Shown: positions 1 through 6,813 of the stretch, piece after piece | Position numbering within the stretch: the first letter of the stretch is position 1 | Layout: the number at the start of each line of letters is the position of its first letter | From: Rhodobacter sp. | GTDB taxonomy: Bacteria > Pseudomonadota > Alphaproteobacteria > Rhodobacterales > Rhodobacteraceae | Assembly: GCA_003536295.1 (NCBI GenBank) | Contig: DPZQ01000111.1 | Span: 1-11,744 of the forward strand | Direction of reading: 5' to 3' | DNA length: 11,744 bases | The notes under the pieces: model-generated | The model's input: the letters and a program-made list of their open reading frames with translations, nothing else | What the model was told of the DNA's origin: nothing | Databases searched by the model: none | Made by a program: the position numbers and the translations under genes

Positions 1-690
1 AACAAGCGGCGCACCGTCAGCGCTGGTCAGGGTGATCATTGCTGCGGGAAAAGCAGTTTGGGCTTGGCTTTGGGCCATTTGCAAACGTGCCAGCGTTTCG
101 CGGCGGTTTTGCATGATGATCTGGCCTGATACAGCCATTTGCTGTTCTAATATCGCATACCAATGCGGATCTTTGGCCTGATCTTTCAGCAATCGATTAC
201 GGTCGCGCATGGCTCTTTCATAAGAAAGGGTGGCTTCAGCATGGTCGGGCATAAAGCTGAGCGTCAAACGATCCAGAAATCGGCGCCGCCCCTCAGCCGC
301 CTCGATCCAAAGGCGATCCATCGCGGGCACCAGCCACACGACCCGGGCCACCCGCGCCAAAGCTGCTTGGGAGGCGGCCTTATCATCCAATCGCACCTGA
401 CGGCTGGCCCCAGACTGATACCATGTTTCAATAAAATGGTTTTGACGAAGACCTGCGACCTCGGCAGTTATTTTCCAGCCTAGGCTTTCAGGTTTGCGAG
501 CCATATCTTCAAGAGCTGCGCGGCGCAAACCGCGTCCAGGCGACAGGATAGAGATTGCCTCGAGCACATTAGTTTTGCCTACGCCATTATCACCAAACAG
601 AGCCACGGGACCGCTTGAAAAATCAATTTTCGCCGCCCTATGACTCCGGAAATGCGAAAGGCTTATTGAGTTAATCGCAAGTCCAGACAT
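1..690 (-). CDS. recF: RecF, DNA replication/repair ATPase (C-terminus beyond window)
   Basis: This is the N-terminal 230 residues of RecF, running off the left edge with no frameshift. RecF is an SMC-like ABC ATPase that binds gapped DNA and, with RecO and RecR, loads RecA at stalled forks. The reading starts MSGLAINSISLSHFRSHR, and a Walker A motif GDNGVGKT lies at residues 33-40. A typical QVRLDDKAAS segment and the PAMDRLWIEAAEGRRRFLDR segment, usual in RecF, follow. The family is about 360-370 residues, so the signature motif and Walker B should lie outside the window. The ATG at 688-690 is preceded by a purine-rich AGAAGGGC. It sits 41 bp after dnaN on the same strand, so it is probably the third gene of a dnaA-dnaN-recF transcription unit. 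Identification is firm. Confidence 0.95.
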   Translation of the reverse strand, partial: MSGLAINSISLSHFRSHRAAKIDFSSGPVALFGDNGVGKTNVLEAISILSPGRGLRRAALEDMARKPESLGWKITAEVAGLRQNHFIETWYQSGASRQVRLDDKAASQAALARVARVVWLVPAMDRLWIEAAEGRRRFLDRLTLSFMPDHAEATLSYERAMRDRNRLLKDQAKDPHWYAILEQQMAVSGQIIMQNRRETLARLQMAQSQAQTAFPAAMITLTSADGAPLV

Positions 691-731
691 CTTGCCCTTC
701 TTTCTCGGATCAAGGCAAGGTTTTACACGGC

Positions 732-1850
732 TTAAACACGCATCGGCATAACGACATAGACTGCCGATGTATCATTGCCTTCTCGCATCAAAACCGGATC
801 GCCCGACGAGTTGAACATAAAAACGGCATTCTCGCGATCAACTTGATTGGCAATTTCCAGCAAATATTTGGCGTTAAAGCCTATCTCCAAACGCTCATCC
901 GAATAGGCCACGGCCAGTTCTTCCTCGGCAGCTCCCGAATCAGGTGAATTGACCGAAAGGACAAGACGGTCTTCATCCAGCGACAATTTAACCGCGCGCG
1001 AACGCTCTGAAGAGACAGTTGCCACGCGATCAACCGCTTTGGCAAACTCCGAGGCATCAACCTCAAGCCGTTTAGTATTTCCTGTGGGAATAACGCGGGT
1101 ATAATCGGGGAACGTGCCGTCAATGACCTTTGATGTCATGGTCAAAACAGGCGTAGCAAAACGCACTTTGGTTTCCGACACCGAGACAGCAATTTGCGCT
1201 TCATCATCATCAAGAAGTTTGCGCAATTCATTAACGGTTTTGCGCGGCACGATCACGCCCGGCATGTCGGAGGCCCCCGCCGGCAAAGGCGCATCAATTC
1301 GTGCCAAACGGTGGCCATCTGTGGCCACGCAGCGCAAAACTGCTCCTTCTTCGCCCACAGAAACATGCATATATACGCCGTTTAGATAGTAACGCGTTTC
1401 TTCGGTCGAGATTGCAAATTTTGCTTTATCAAACAAGCGGCGTAAAACGGGGGCCGCAACCGAAAAGTTTGATGCATATTCCGACGTTGCCATCACGGGA
1501 AAGTCTTCTCGCGGCAACGTCGCTAAATTAAAGGTTGAACGCCCAGCAGTAACGGTAAGGCGGCCTGCAGCGCTGTCTTCTGACAGATTGACCAGAGCCC
1601 CGTCTGGCAGCTTGCGTACAATTTCATGAAGCATAACGGCGGAAACGGTCGTGGCACCGGGGCGTTCAACCATCGCGGAGGCGCGGTCGACAATCTCAAT
1701 GTCCAGATCCGTGGCGCGAAAGCTAATGCTGTCGCCTTCGGCCTCAATCAGCACGTTGGCCAAAATCGGAATGGTGTTGCGGCGCTCAACCACGGACTGT
1801 GCCTGCCCGATCGCTTTCAGGAGCGTTGCCCGTTCGATGCTGATTTTCAT
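732..1850 (-). CDS. dnaN: DNA polymerase III subunit beta (sliding clamp)
   Basis: This 372-residue protein is the sliding clamp, a dimeric ring that tethers DNA polymerase III to DNA and recruits clamp-binding partners. The N-terminus MKISIERATLLKAIGQAQSV followed by VERRNTIPILANVLIEA, and the C-terminus ending YVVMPMRV, are hallmarks of bacterial DnaN. The length matches the three-domain family. The frame stays open eight codons further upstream to a TTG, but I chose the ATG at 1848-1850. It starts at the conserved MKI and has an AGGGGA ribosome-binding site (1857-1862) six bases upstream. It lies 121 bp downstream of dnaA and 41 bp upstream of recF, all on the same strand. No missing residues or frame problems were seen. 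Confidence 0.97.
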   Translation of the reverse strand: MKISIERATLLKAIGQAQSVVERRNTIPILANVLIEAEGDSISFRATDLDIEIVDRASAMVERPGATTVSAVMLHEIVRKLPDGALVNLSEDSAAGRLTVTAGRSTFNLATLPREDFPVMATSEYASNFSVAAPVLRRLFDKAKFAISTEETRYYLNGVYMHVSVGEEGAVLRCVATDGHRLARIDAPLPAGASDMPGVIVPRKTVNELRKLLDDDEAQIAVSVSETKVRFATPVLTMTSKVIDGTFPDYTRVIPTGNTKRLEVDASEFAKAVDRVATVSSERSRAVKLSLDEDRLVLSVNSPDSGAAEEELAVAYSDERLEIGFNAKYLLEIANQVDRENAVFMFNSSGDPVLMREGNDTSAVYVVMPMRV

Positions 1851-1881
1851 TCCATGTCCCCTGTGCCAATCCAAGTGATGA

Positions 1882-1905
1882 GTGCGAAACTTACCCGTTT
1901 CTCAC
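1882..1905. repeat. Inverted repeat in the dnaA-dnaN spacer
   Basis: GTGCGAAAC (1882-1890) and GTTTCTCAC (1897-1905) form a 9-bp arm pair with one mismatch around the 6-base spacer TTACCC. No T-run follows on the minus strand, so it does not look like an intrinsic terminator. It lies in the 121-bp spacer just upstream of dnaN and could be an operator or an mRNA hairpin in the dnaN leader. Function is unknown. Confidence 0.4.
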
Positions 1906-1971
1906 ACTCCATCAAGCCTTATCCTGTTTTTGGGACGCTTTCGTCGGCCCGTCAAGGGCTAGTGCGACGCT

Positions 1972-3318
1972 TTAGGCCTGCAGTATACGCTTAAGAATTT
2001 GTAGATCATCTGAAAGCTGGGAATCAATCGACATCAGCTCTTCTATTTTGCGTACACCATGTATGATTGTGGTGTGGTCGCGCCCACCAAAACGGCGACC
2101 AATCTCGGGCAAGCTACGCGGTGTCAGCTGTTTGGCCAAATACATAGCCACTTGGCGCGGGCGCGCAATAGTACGTAAACGCTTGGGGCCAATCATATCA
2201 GACAGGCGGATGCTATAATGCTCCGAGACTTTGCGCTGAATTTCTTCAATAGTTATTTTACGGTCCGAAGCGCGCAGAATATCAGAAAGGCAATCTTGGG
2301 TCAGCTCAAGCGTGATTTCGCGGCCAACCAAATTTGCAAAAGCGAAAAGTCGCGTCAACGCTCCTTCAAGTACCCGCACATTGGTGGTGATGCGGTGTGC
2401 CAGAAACTCAAGCACCCCATCAACCAAAGTCAGACCTTGATATTGTTGGCGGTAATAATCAACCTTTTGACGCAAAATTCCCAAGCGCAATTCATAGTCG
2501 GTTGGGTGCAAATCAACAACTAAACCGCATTGCAAACGGCTTTTGATACGCTCTTCGAGATCTTTGATCTCACCCGGGGCGCGATCTGCAGAAATGACAA
2601 TTTGTTTATTTTGGTCGATCAAAGCGTTAAATGTATGGAAAAACTCTTCTTGGGTGCTGTCTTTACCTGCTATGAATTGCACATCATCCACCATCAAAAC
2701 GTCAACAGAGCGAAACAGCTCTTTAAAACCCATGACCTGACGCTCACGCAAAGCCTGCACAAACCTATACATAAATTGTTCAGCCGAGAGGTAAAGCACA
2801 CGTAGGTCCGGGCGTCTTTGGCTGAGCTCTTGCGCAATCGCATGCATAAGATGCGTTTTACCTAAGCCCACTCCGCCATAAAGAAACAGGGGGTTAAAAG
2901 ACACGGAGTCGCCTTCAGCAACACGACGTGCGGCGGCATGGGCCAATTCATTGGGTTTTCCCACAACAAAGCTGTCAAATGTAAAACGTGCATCTAGTGG
3001 AGCGCTTGGAACTTCATCATCTTGGGTCGGACGGATTTTAACTGGCGCTTTTCTACCTACAGAAACGAATTTGCTGGGAGCAGAAACCTTAAACTCTAAT
3101 CGATCAACCACGACACCTGATTTCGAAAAAAGCTGGCGAATCGGATCAGAAAAGTTGCGCGACACCCAATCACCAAAGAAAACCGTCGGAACATCAAAAC
3201 GTGCAACGCCATCTTCCAAAGCGATCAACTTCAGGGGCTCGATCCAGGTTACATAGTTGTTTTTGCCAACGCTCTGTAAAAGCTCGGTTTGCAAACTGGC
3301 CCAACCTTCGATCGTCAT
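1972..3318 (-). CDS. dnaA: Chromosomal replication initiator protein DnaA
   Basis: DnaA is the AAA+ initiator that binds DnaA boxes, opens the origin and loads helicase. All four domains are visible in its 448 residues. Domain I, the DnaB/partner-interaction domain, is near residues 1-75 (TWIEPL, FDVPTVFFGDWV). A short linker runs roughly 80-110. The AAA+ domain has Walker A GGVGLGKT (148-155), Walker B VLMVDDVQF (207-215), sensor I VISADRAP and a sensor II region RVLEGALTRL (315-324). The C-terminal helix-turn-helix carries the DnaA signature GGRDHTTIIHGVRKIE (411-426). The ATG has a GGGG ribosome-binding site at 3325-3328, six bases away. It heads the dnaN-recF cluster. Its promoter must lie in the AT-rich gap upstream, but no strong -35/-10 pair stood out. 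Length and start agree with alphaproteobacterial DnaA. Confidence 0.98.
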   Translation of the reverse strand: MTIEGWASLQTELLQSVGKNNYVTWIEPLKLIALEDGVARFDVPTVFFGDWVSRNFSDPIRQLFSKSGVVVDRLEFKVSAPSKFVSVGRKAPVKIRPTQDDEVPSAPLDARFTFDSFVVGKPNELAHAAARRVAEGDSVSFNPLFLYGGVGLGKTHLMHAIAQELSQRRPDLRVLYLSAEQFMYRFVQALRERQVMGFKELFRSVDVLMVDDVQFIAGKDSTQEEFFHTFNALIDQNKQIVISADRAPGEIKDLEERIKSRLQCGLVVDLHPTDYELRLGILRQKVDYYRQQYQGLTLVDGVLEFLAHRITTNVRVLEGALTRLFAFANLVGREITLELTQDCLSDILRASDRKITIEEIQRKVSEHYSIRLSDMIGPKRLRTIARPRQVAMYLAKQLTPRSLPEIGRRFGGRDHTTIIHGVRKIEELMSIDSQLSDDLQILKRILQA

Positions 3319-3441
3319 TCTATTCCCCGTTCATATATTTGTTCGGCGCAAGCCAATCATTCAAGATAGCAGTCAGTCACACAAACAACCAAGAGCGCAG
3401 CGAAAAACTACGCGAGATATAAAAATACGCCTAAAAGGCAC

Positions 3442-3470
3442 AAAAATATAAATCACCACAATTTATTTTT
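3442..3470. repeat. AT-only imperfect inverted repeat upstream of dnaA
   Basis: AAAAATATAAAT (3442-3453) and ATTTATTTTT (3461-3470) are complementary apart from a small bulge, around a short spacer CACCACA. They sit inside an AT-rich patch at about 3411-3480, some 120-150 bp upstream of the dnaA start. Such a patch could melt easily, act as an UP-element-like promoter feature, or be only compositional. There is no direct evidence for a function. Confidence 0.3.
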
Positions 3471-3669
3471 AAAATATAACAGGGGTGGCAGCCCCAAAAA
3501 AATTGCGATTCTGTTCACAGTAGCACGAAAGTAACCGCTGACATCATTTAGCAAGCCACCCAGTCCGACTGCAACAAAACTTCGCTGTTGACAGGAATAA
3601 GAATCATTAAAGTTCATTACCTGCTAGAAACTTATGGACTTTTTTGTGCGGTGTTTTTTAACCATTGCG

Positions 3670-3728
3670 CAAGACGTTTAAGACTTATGTTTTTGCCTGA
3701 TAAAAAAACATTCAAAAACAACGTCTTG
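3670..3728. repeat. Nested inverted repeat in the dnaA-rpsT gap
   Basis: The outer arms CAAGACGTT (3670-3678) and AACGTCTTG (3720-3728) are a perfect 9-bp inverted repeat. Inside lies a second perfect pair, TGTTTTTG (3688-3695) and CAAAAACA (3713-3720), sharing one base with the outer right arm. The left asymmetric segment TAAGACTTA (3679-3687) is itself near-palindromic (TAAG-A-CTTA). The whole could form a cruciform in DNA or a bulged hairpin in RNA. It is about 350 bp upstream of dnaA and lacks the features of an intrinsic terminator. Confidence 0.45.
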
Positions 3729-3878
3729 TAAAACCGGCTGTTGCAAAAGGAAAACGAATCTAGATCAAAAAACTCGCCTGAAAAAAAAGTTATAAAAATT
3801 TACGTCTCAGCCCAAAGGGAACAAAATCAACACCGGCTCACGTGCCCCTTGGGTGCCACAAGCCCGAGCACGCACACG

Positions 3879-3907
3879 AAAAAGGCGGCAAAAATGCCAC
3901 CTTTTTT
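3879..3907 (-). terminator. Intrinsic terminator of rpsT (possibly bidirectional)
   Basis: Read on the minus strand, GGTGGC pairs with GCCGCC (one G-U pair) around a loop ATTTTT. The stem is flanked by an A-run before and a run of five T after, about 20 bp beyond the rpsT stop. This is a classic rho-independent terminator. The flanking A and T runs are symmetrical, so it could also work on the plus strand. It should separate rpsT transcription from the dnaA regulatory region. Confidence 0.8.
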
Positions 3908-3926
3908 AGAAACAGCTTAAATTAAA

Positions 3927-4196
3927 CTAAGCGGCTACTAAAGATTTTACACGCGACGACAAACGCGACATTTTGCGTGCTACGGTGTTTTTATGCATAA
4001 CACCTTTTGTAATGCCCCGAGCCAACTCTGGCTGGACTTCACGAAGGGCATTTGATGCCGCGGTTTGGTCACCGGAAGCGATCGCTTCCTCGACTTTACG
4101 CAAGAATGTGCGAATCCGCGAGCGGCGCGCTTTATTTACTACATAACGTGCCTCTGATTGGCGGGCGCGTTTTTTAGATTGGGGCGTGTTGGCCAT
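3927..4196 (-). CDS. rpsT: 30S ribosomal protein S20
   Basis: This protein of 89 residues begins MANTPQSKKRARQSEARYVV and is very rich in Lys and Arg, as expected for S20, which binds the 5' domain of 16S rRNA in the small subunit. The segments ARRSRIRTFLRKVEEAI and the C-terminal KNTVARKMSRLSSRVKSL are typical of the family, as is the length. It stands alone, with a likely promoter at 4242-4269 upstream and an intrinsic terminator at 3879-3907 downstream, which suggests a monocistronic unit. It points the same way as dnaA, with the 608-bp gap between. The upstream leader is about 40 bases and shows GGA about nine bases before the ATG. No irregularities. Confidence 0.97.
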   Translation of the reverse strand: MANTPQSKKRARQSEARYVVNKARRSRIRTFLRKVEEAIASGDQTAASNALREVQPELARGITKGVMHKNTVARKMSRLSSRVKSLVAA

Positions 4197-4241
4197 TAAT
4201 CAATTCCGGTTCTGCGGTTCGTGTCTAACTTGAAGACGCTG

Positions 4242-4269
4242 CTTTAAAAGTAAGATCATCCAAAGTCAA
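4242..4269 (-). promoter_or_regulatory. Probable sigma-70-type promoter of rpsT
   Basis: On the minus strand TTGACT (4264-4269) is followed after 16 bases by TTAAAG (4242-4247). The -35 is one mismatch from consensus and the -10 is weaker. The predicted start would leave a leader of about 40 bases before rpsT. It lies between the crotonase stop and rpsT, consistent with separate rpsT transcription. This is judged by pattern only. Confidence 0.45.
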
Positions 4270-4289
4270 CGGGCAATCTGGTGAATTCG

Positions 4290-5066
4290 TTATCTGTCGC
4301 GAAATTGCGGGTGCCTTTTTTCCAAAAAGGCCGCCATTCCTTCTTTTAAATCTTCGGTTCCAAACAGGCCGTGGAACATGCGGCGTTCAAAAAGCAGCCC
4401 TTCGCGCAAATTGGTTTCGTAACTGCGGTTGACAGCCTCTTTGACAACCATCGCAGTCAATGACGACTTTTCGGTAATTTTGATGGCTGTTTTTCGGGCT
4501 TCTTCTAACAGGGCCTTGACGGGGACCACACGCGACACAAGACCCGACCGTTCAGCTTCAGCCGCGTCCATAAAGCGGCCGGTCAGATGCATATCCATGG
4601 ACTTTGACTTGCCCACAAACCGCGTAAGCCGTTGCGAGCCGCCCATCCCTGCGACCAAACCTAGGTTAATTTCAGGTTGACCAAATTTAGCATTGTCGGC
4701 GCAAATAATGAAGTCGCAGATCATCGCTAATTCACACCCGCCCCCCAAAGCATAGCCTGCAACCGCGGCGATGATAGGCTTACGCACGCGTAAGATCGTA
4801 TCAATATCAGCCCCGAATAAATCTTCGACAAAGGCGTCAACTTGGGTTTTTTCAGACATTTCTTTGACATCAGCACCCGCGGCAAAGGCTTTTTCTGATC
4901 CCGTAATAACGATGCAGCGCACTTTGTCATTCTTGTCAGCGGCGGTCAGGGCCTCGGCCAATTCGCGCACCATTGTGGTGTTTAATGCATTCAATGCATC
5001 TGGTCGGTTAAGCGTTACCAGCTCCACGTAATCCTCAATTTCGACGATCAGCGTATCATAGGCCAT
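4290..5066 (-). CDS. Enoyl-CoA hydratase (crotonase family)
   Basis: This protein of 258 residues has the crotonase fold and probably hydrates trans-2-enoyl-CoA in beta-oxidation or amino-acid degradation. The N-terminus carries VELVTLNRPDALNALN. The oxyanion-hole segment is AFAAGADVKEM, then AGYALGGGCELAMICD with catalytic-type Glu112, and FGQPEINLGL with Glu132, so both catalytic glutamates of true hydratases are present. The usual GLIPGAGG-type turn reads GLVAGMGG here. Seven codons upstream lies another in-frame ATG (5085-5087). I prefer the ATG at 5064-5066 because AGGA (5074-5077) sits seven bases before it and the protein then begins MAYDTLIVEIED. It lies 57 bp after mutM on the same strand, probably one transcript. 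The exact substrate cannot be told from sequence. Confidence 0.92.
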   Translation of the reverse strand: MAYDTLIVEIEDYVELVTLNRPDALNALNTTMVRELAEALTAADKNDKVRCIVITGSEKAFAAGADVKEMSEKTQVDAFVEDLFGADIDTILRVRKPIIAAVAGYALGGGCELAMICDFIICADNAKFGQPEINLGLVAGMGGSQRLTRFVGKSKSMDMHLTGRFMDAAEAERSGLVSRVVPVKALLEEARKTAIKITEKSSLTAMVVKEAVNRSYETNLREGLLFERRMFHGLFGTEDLKEGMAAFLEKRHPQFRDR

Positions 5067-5073
5067 TGAATTA

Positions 5074-5077
5074 TCCT
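5074..5077 (-). promoter_or_regulatory. Ribosome-binding site that sets the crotonase start
   Basis: AGGA on the minus strand lies seven bases before the ATG at 5064-5066, within AACAGGATAATTCA. The alternative ATG at 5085-5087 is preceded by no comparable purine run, which favours the shorter protein. Confidence 0.6.
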
Positions 5078-5123
5078 GTTTACTCATTGAGGGCTTACTA
5101 CCAGCCTTTGCGCAAGGTTCAAG

Positions 5124-5975
5124 TCATCTTTGGCACGTGGCACATAGGAAGGTTGAGCGACCAGCCTGCGTTATGCGACTAATGCAAGCTCCGCAACCCG
5201 GGGTTGGGCATGGTGCGTTTTCACGGCCGTAAACATCAAAGCTATGCTGAAAATATCCAAGCTCTCCATCAGCTTGACGAAAATCCTTGAGCGATGATCC
5301 ACCCGCTTCAATGGCAGCTTGTAGCACAGTTCGAATGATGGGAGCTAGCGCTGAAATCTGCCCTTCAGAAATATGACCCGCTTGAGTCAAAGGGTGTATT
5401 TTTGCTCGAAAAAGAGCTTCACAAACATAAATATTGCCCAAGCCCGCTATGATTCGCTGATCTAGCAGGGCTGATTTGATCGGCATTTTGCGCCCCTTTA
5501 GCGCGACCACTAGGGTTTGGGTGGAAAATTGATTTCCCAAAGGCTCGGGCCCTAGGCGGGATAAAAGCGGGTGCTTTGCCGTTGATTTGGTTTGCATTAG
5601 GTCCATCGCGCCAAAGCGGCGCGGGTCGTTAAAGGTGACGCGCGCACCATCTTCAAAATCCAAGATCACGTGGTCATGCTTTTGCGCACTCGGGTGGTCG
5701 TGGAAAAAAGCGCCCACTTTCGCGCCAGAAATCAACATACGCCCTGACATTCCCAAATGAATAAGCAGCGTCTCACCTGAAGATAGATCGGCTAAAATAT
5801 ATTTTGAGCGCCGCCAAAGTCCCAAGATCCGCGCACCCAAAAGCCGCTGCGCCATATTTTCAGGAAAGGGCCAGCGCAAATCAGAACGGTTGATTTGCGC
5901 CTTGGTAATTCTTTGTCCCGTAATGACAGGTGCAAGGCCACGCATAACGGTTTCAACCTCTGGCAATTCAGGCAT
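5124..5975 (-). CDS. mutM: Formamidopyrimidine-DNA glycosylase (Fpg/MutM)
   Basis: This 283-residue bifunctional DNA glycosylase/AP lyase excises oxidised purines such as 8-oxoguanine. It begins MPELPEVETVMRGLAP; after removal of Met, Pro2 is the catalytic nucleophile and Glu3 the acid, so the start is fixed at 5973-5975 although the frame is open six codons further. WRRSKYILADL contains the conserved Lys58. The C-terminal zinc finger has Cys256, Cys261, Cys278 and Cys281, plus an extra Cys264, with the GRSTFLC motif and its DNA-contacting Arg at about 273. The C-x4-C spacing of the first pair fits what I recall of alphaproteobacterial versions. It is divergent from ubiE across an 85-bp spacer and is followed by the crotonase. 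Nothing essential is missing. Confidence 0.97.
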   Translation of the reverse strand: MPELPEVETVMRGLAPVITGQRITKAQINRSDLRWPFPENMAQRLLGARILGLWRRSKYILADLSSGETLLIHLGMSGRMLISGAKVGAFFHDHPSAQKHDHVILDFEDGARVTFNDPRRFGAMDLMQTKSTAKHPLLSRLGPEPLGNQFSTQTLVVALKGRKMPIKSALLDQRIIAGLGNIYVCEALFRAKIHPLTQAGHISEGQISALAPIIRTVLQAAIEAGGSSLKDFRQADGELGYFQHSFDVYGRENAPCPTPGCGACISRITQAGRSTFLCATCQR

Positions 5976-6002
5976 TGTTTTCTCTTTGGTCAAAGGGGCG
6001 CA

Positions 6003-6030
6003 TTGCAGTGTTGCGCAGACACCCTATAAA
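6003..6030 (+). promoter_or_regulatory. Probable promoter of ubiE-ubiB
   Basis: TTGCAG (6003-6008), a 16-base spacer and TATAAA (6025-6030) make a good sigma-70-like promoter. It would start transcription roughly 25 bases before the ubiE ATG at 6061. It lies in the 85-bp spacer between the divergent mutM and ubiE genes. Its -10 overlaps a candidate mutM promoter on the other strand. Confidence 0.5.
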
Positions 6031-6053
6031 GAAGGTCACAAAGCAATCCGCAA
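6025..6053 (-). promoter_or_regulatory. Possible promoter of mutM, overlapping that of ubiE
   Basis: On the minus strand TTGCGG (6048-6053), a 17-base spacer and TTTATA (6025-6030) form a weaker promoter candidate. It uses the same six base pairs as the ubiE -10 box. If both are real, polymerase could occupy only one at a time. Confidence 0.3.
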
Positions 6054-6060
6054 GAGCATG

Positions 6061-6813
6061 ATGACAAAAGATAACCCCAACACCACCCATTTCGGGTTTC
6101 AAACAGTGAATGAGTCTGAAAAATCAGGCCTTGTGCATGGTGTTTTTACACGCGTTGCGAGCAAATATGACATTATGAATGATGTGATGTCGGTTGGTAT
6201 TCACCGCATTTGGAAAGATGCGATGATGGATTGGCTAGCGCCAAGACCAGATCAAACGCTGTTGGATGTGGCGGGCGGTACGGGGGATGTAGCCTTTCGC
6301 TTTTTAAAACGCGCCAATGGCGCACACGCCACCGTTTTGGACATGACCGAATCAATGCTAAAATCTGGCCAAGAAAGAGCCGAGGCCGACCATCTGTCGC
6401 AGCGCCTCTCCTGGGTGGTTGGGGATGCGATGGCCTTACCCTTTGCCGACAATAGTTTTGACGTCTACACAATCAGCTTTGGCATTCGCAATGTAACCCG
6501 AGTTCCCGACGCCCTATCAGAAGCTTACCGTGTTTTGCGGCCCGGGGGGCGGTTGATGGTATTGGAATTTAGCCAATTACCAAACAATATGCTGCAAAAA
6601 GCCTATGATGTTTATTCTTACAATGTGATTCCTTTGATGGGCAAATTGATCGCGCAAGATCGTGACAGTTACCAATATTTGGTGGAATCTATTCGCAAAT
6701 TCCCCAAGCAAGAAATCTTTGCAGATATGCTTTCTGCTGCAGGTTTTGATCAGGTCAAATATCGCAATCTATCGCTTGGCATTGCCGCCCTTCATTCTGG
6801 GTGGAAACTTTAG
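6061..6813 (+). CDS. ubiE: Ubiquinone/menaquinone C-methyltransferase UbiE
   Basis: This SAM-dependent methyltransferase of 250 residues is of the UbiE/COQ5 family, which C-methylates the benzoquinol intermediate in ubiquinone synthesis. Family landmarks are FGFQTVNESEKSGLVHGVF near the start, KYDIMNDVMSVGIHRIWK, the SAM-binding motif LLDVAGGTGDVAFR (67-80), GDAMALPFADNSFD (121-134), and ISFGIRNV with YRVLRPGGRLMVLEFS. The end, GIAALHSGWKL, is the usual C-terminus. Two ATGs stand in tandem (6058 and 6061); the second is preferred because AAGAG (6052-6056) is four bases before it and only one base before the first. The frame is open further upstream but runs into mutM and adds no family sequence. 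The stop codon directly abuts ubiB, indicating one operon. Confidence 0.97.
   Translation: MTKDNPNTTHFGFQTVNESEKSGLVHGVFTRVASKYDIMNDVMSVGIHRIWKDAMMDWLAPRPDQTLLDVAGGTGDVAFRFLKRANGAHATVLDMTESMLKSGQERAEADHLSQRLSWVVGDAMALPFADNSFDVYTISFGIRNVTRVPDALSEAYRVLRPGGRLMVLEFSQLPNNMLQKAYDVYSYNVIPLMGKLIAQDRDSYQYLVESIRKFPKQEIFADMLSAAGFDQVKYRNLSLGIAALHSGWKL

Larger units (their letters stand above)
3319..3926. other. 608-bp AT-rich gap between rpsT and dnaA; dnaA control region, possible origin
   Basis: No gene is visible here on either strand. The stretch is clearly richer in A/T than the flanking genes, with A- and T-tracts at 3411-3480, 3690-3720 and 3765-3800, two notable inverted repeats and the rpsT terminator. 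It must contain the dnaA promoter. Its position and AT-richness recall an origin, but scanning both strands by eye for TTATCCACA-like DnaA boxes found nothing with fewer than three mismatches. I therefore do not call oriC. Three GANTC sites (3507-3511, 3601-3605, 3756-3760) are about the number expected by chance. Confidence 0.5.

Noticed and set aside
1919..1927. TTATCCTGT as a DnaA box
   Set aside because: It matches only the first six positions of the consensus, stands alone and lacks the conserved CACA end.
1114..1994. Several plus-strand open frames opposite dnaN
   Set aside because: They are antisense shadows of dnaN with no recognisable protein character.
2218..2805. Plus-strand open frames of 91-101 codons opposite dnaA
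   Set aside because: They lie wholly within the well-supported dnaA coding region on the other strand and show no family motifs.
3588..3616. Perfect TTGACA as a plus-strand -35 box
   Set aside because: No acceptable -10 hexamer lies 16-18 bases downstream, and no plus-strand gene follows.
3606..3620. TTAA-N7-TACC resembling a CtrA site in the dnaA-rpsT gap
   Set aside because: The second half-site does not match TTAA(C), and no other convincing copy is nearby.
6173..6472. Minus- and plus-frame open readings inside ubiE
   Set aside because: They overlap the core of the UbiE methyltransferase domain and show composition typical of shadow frames.
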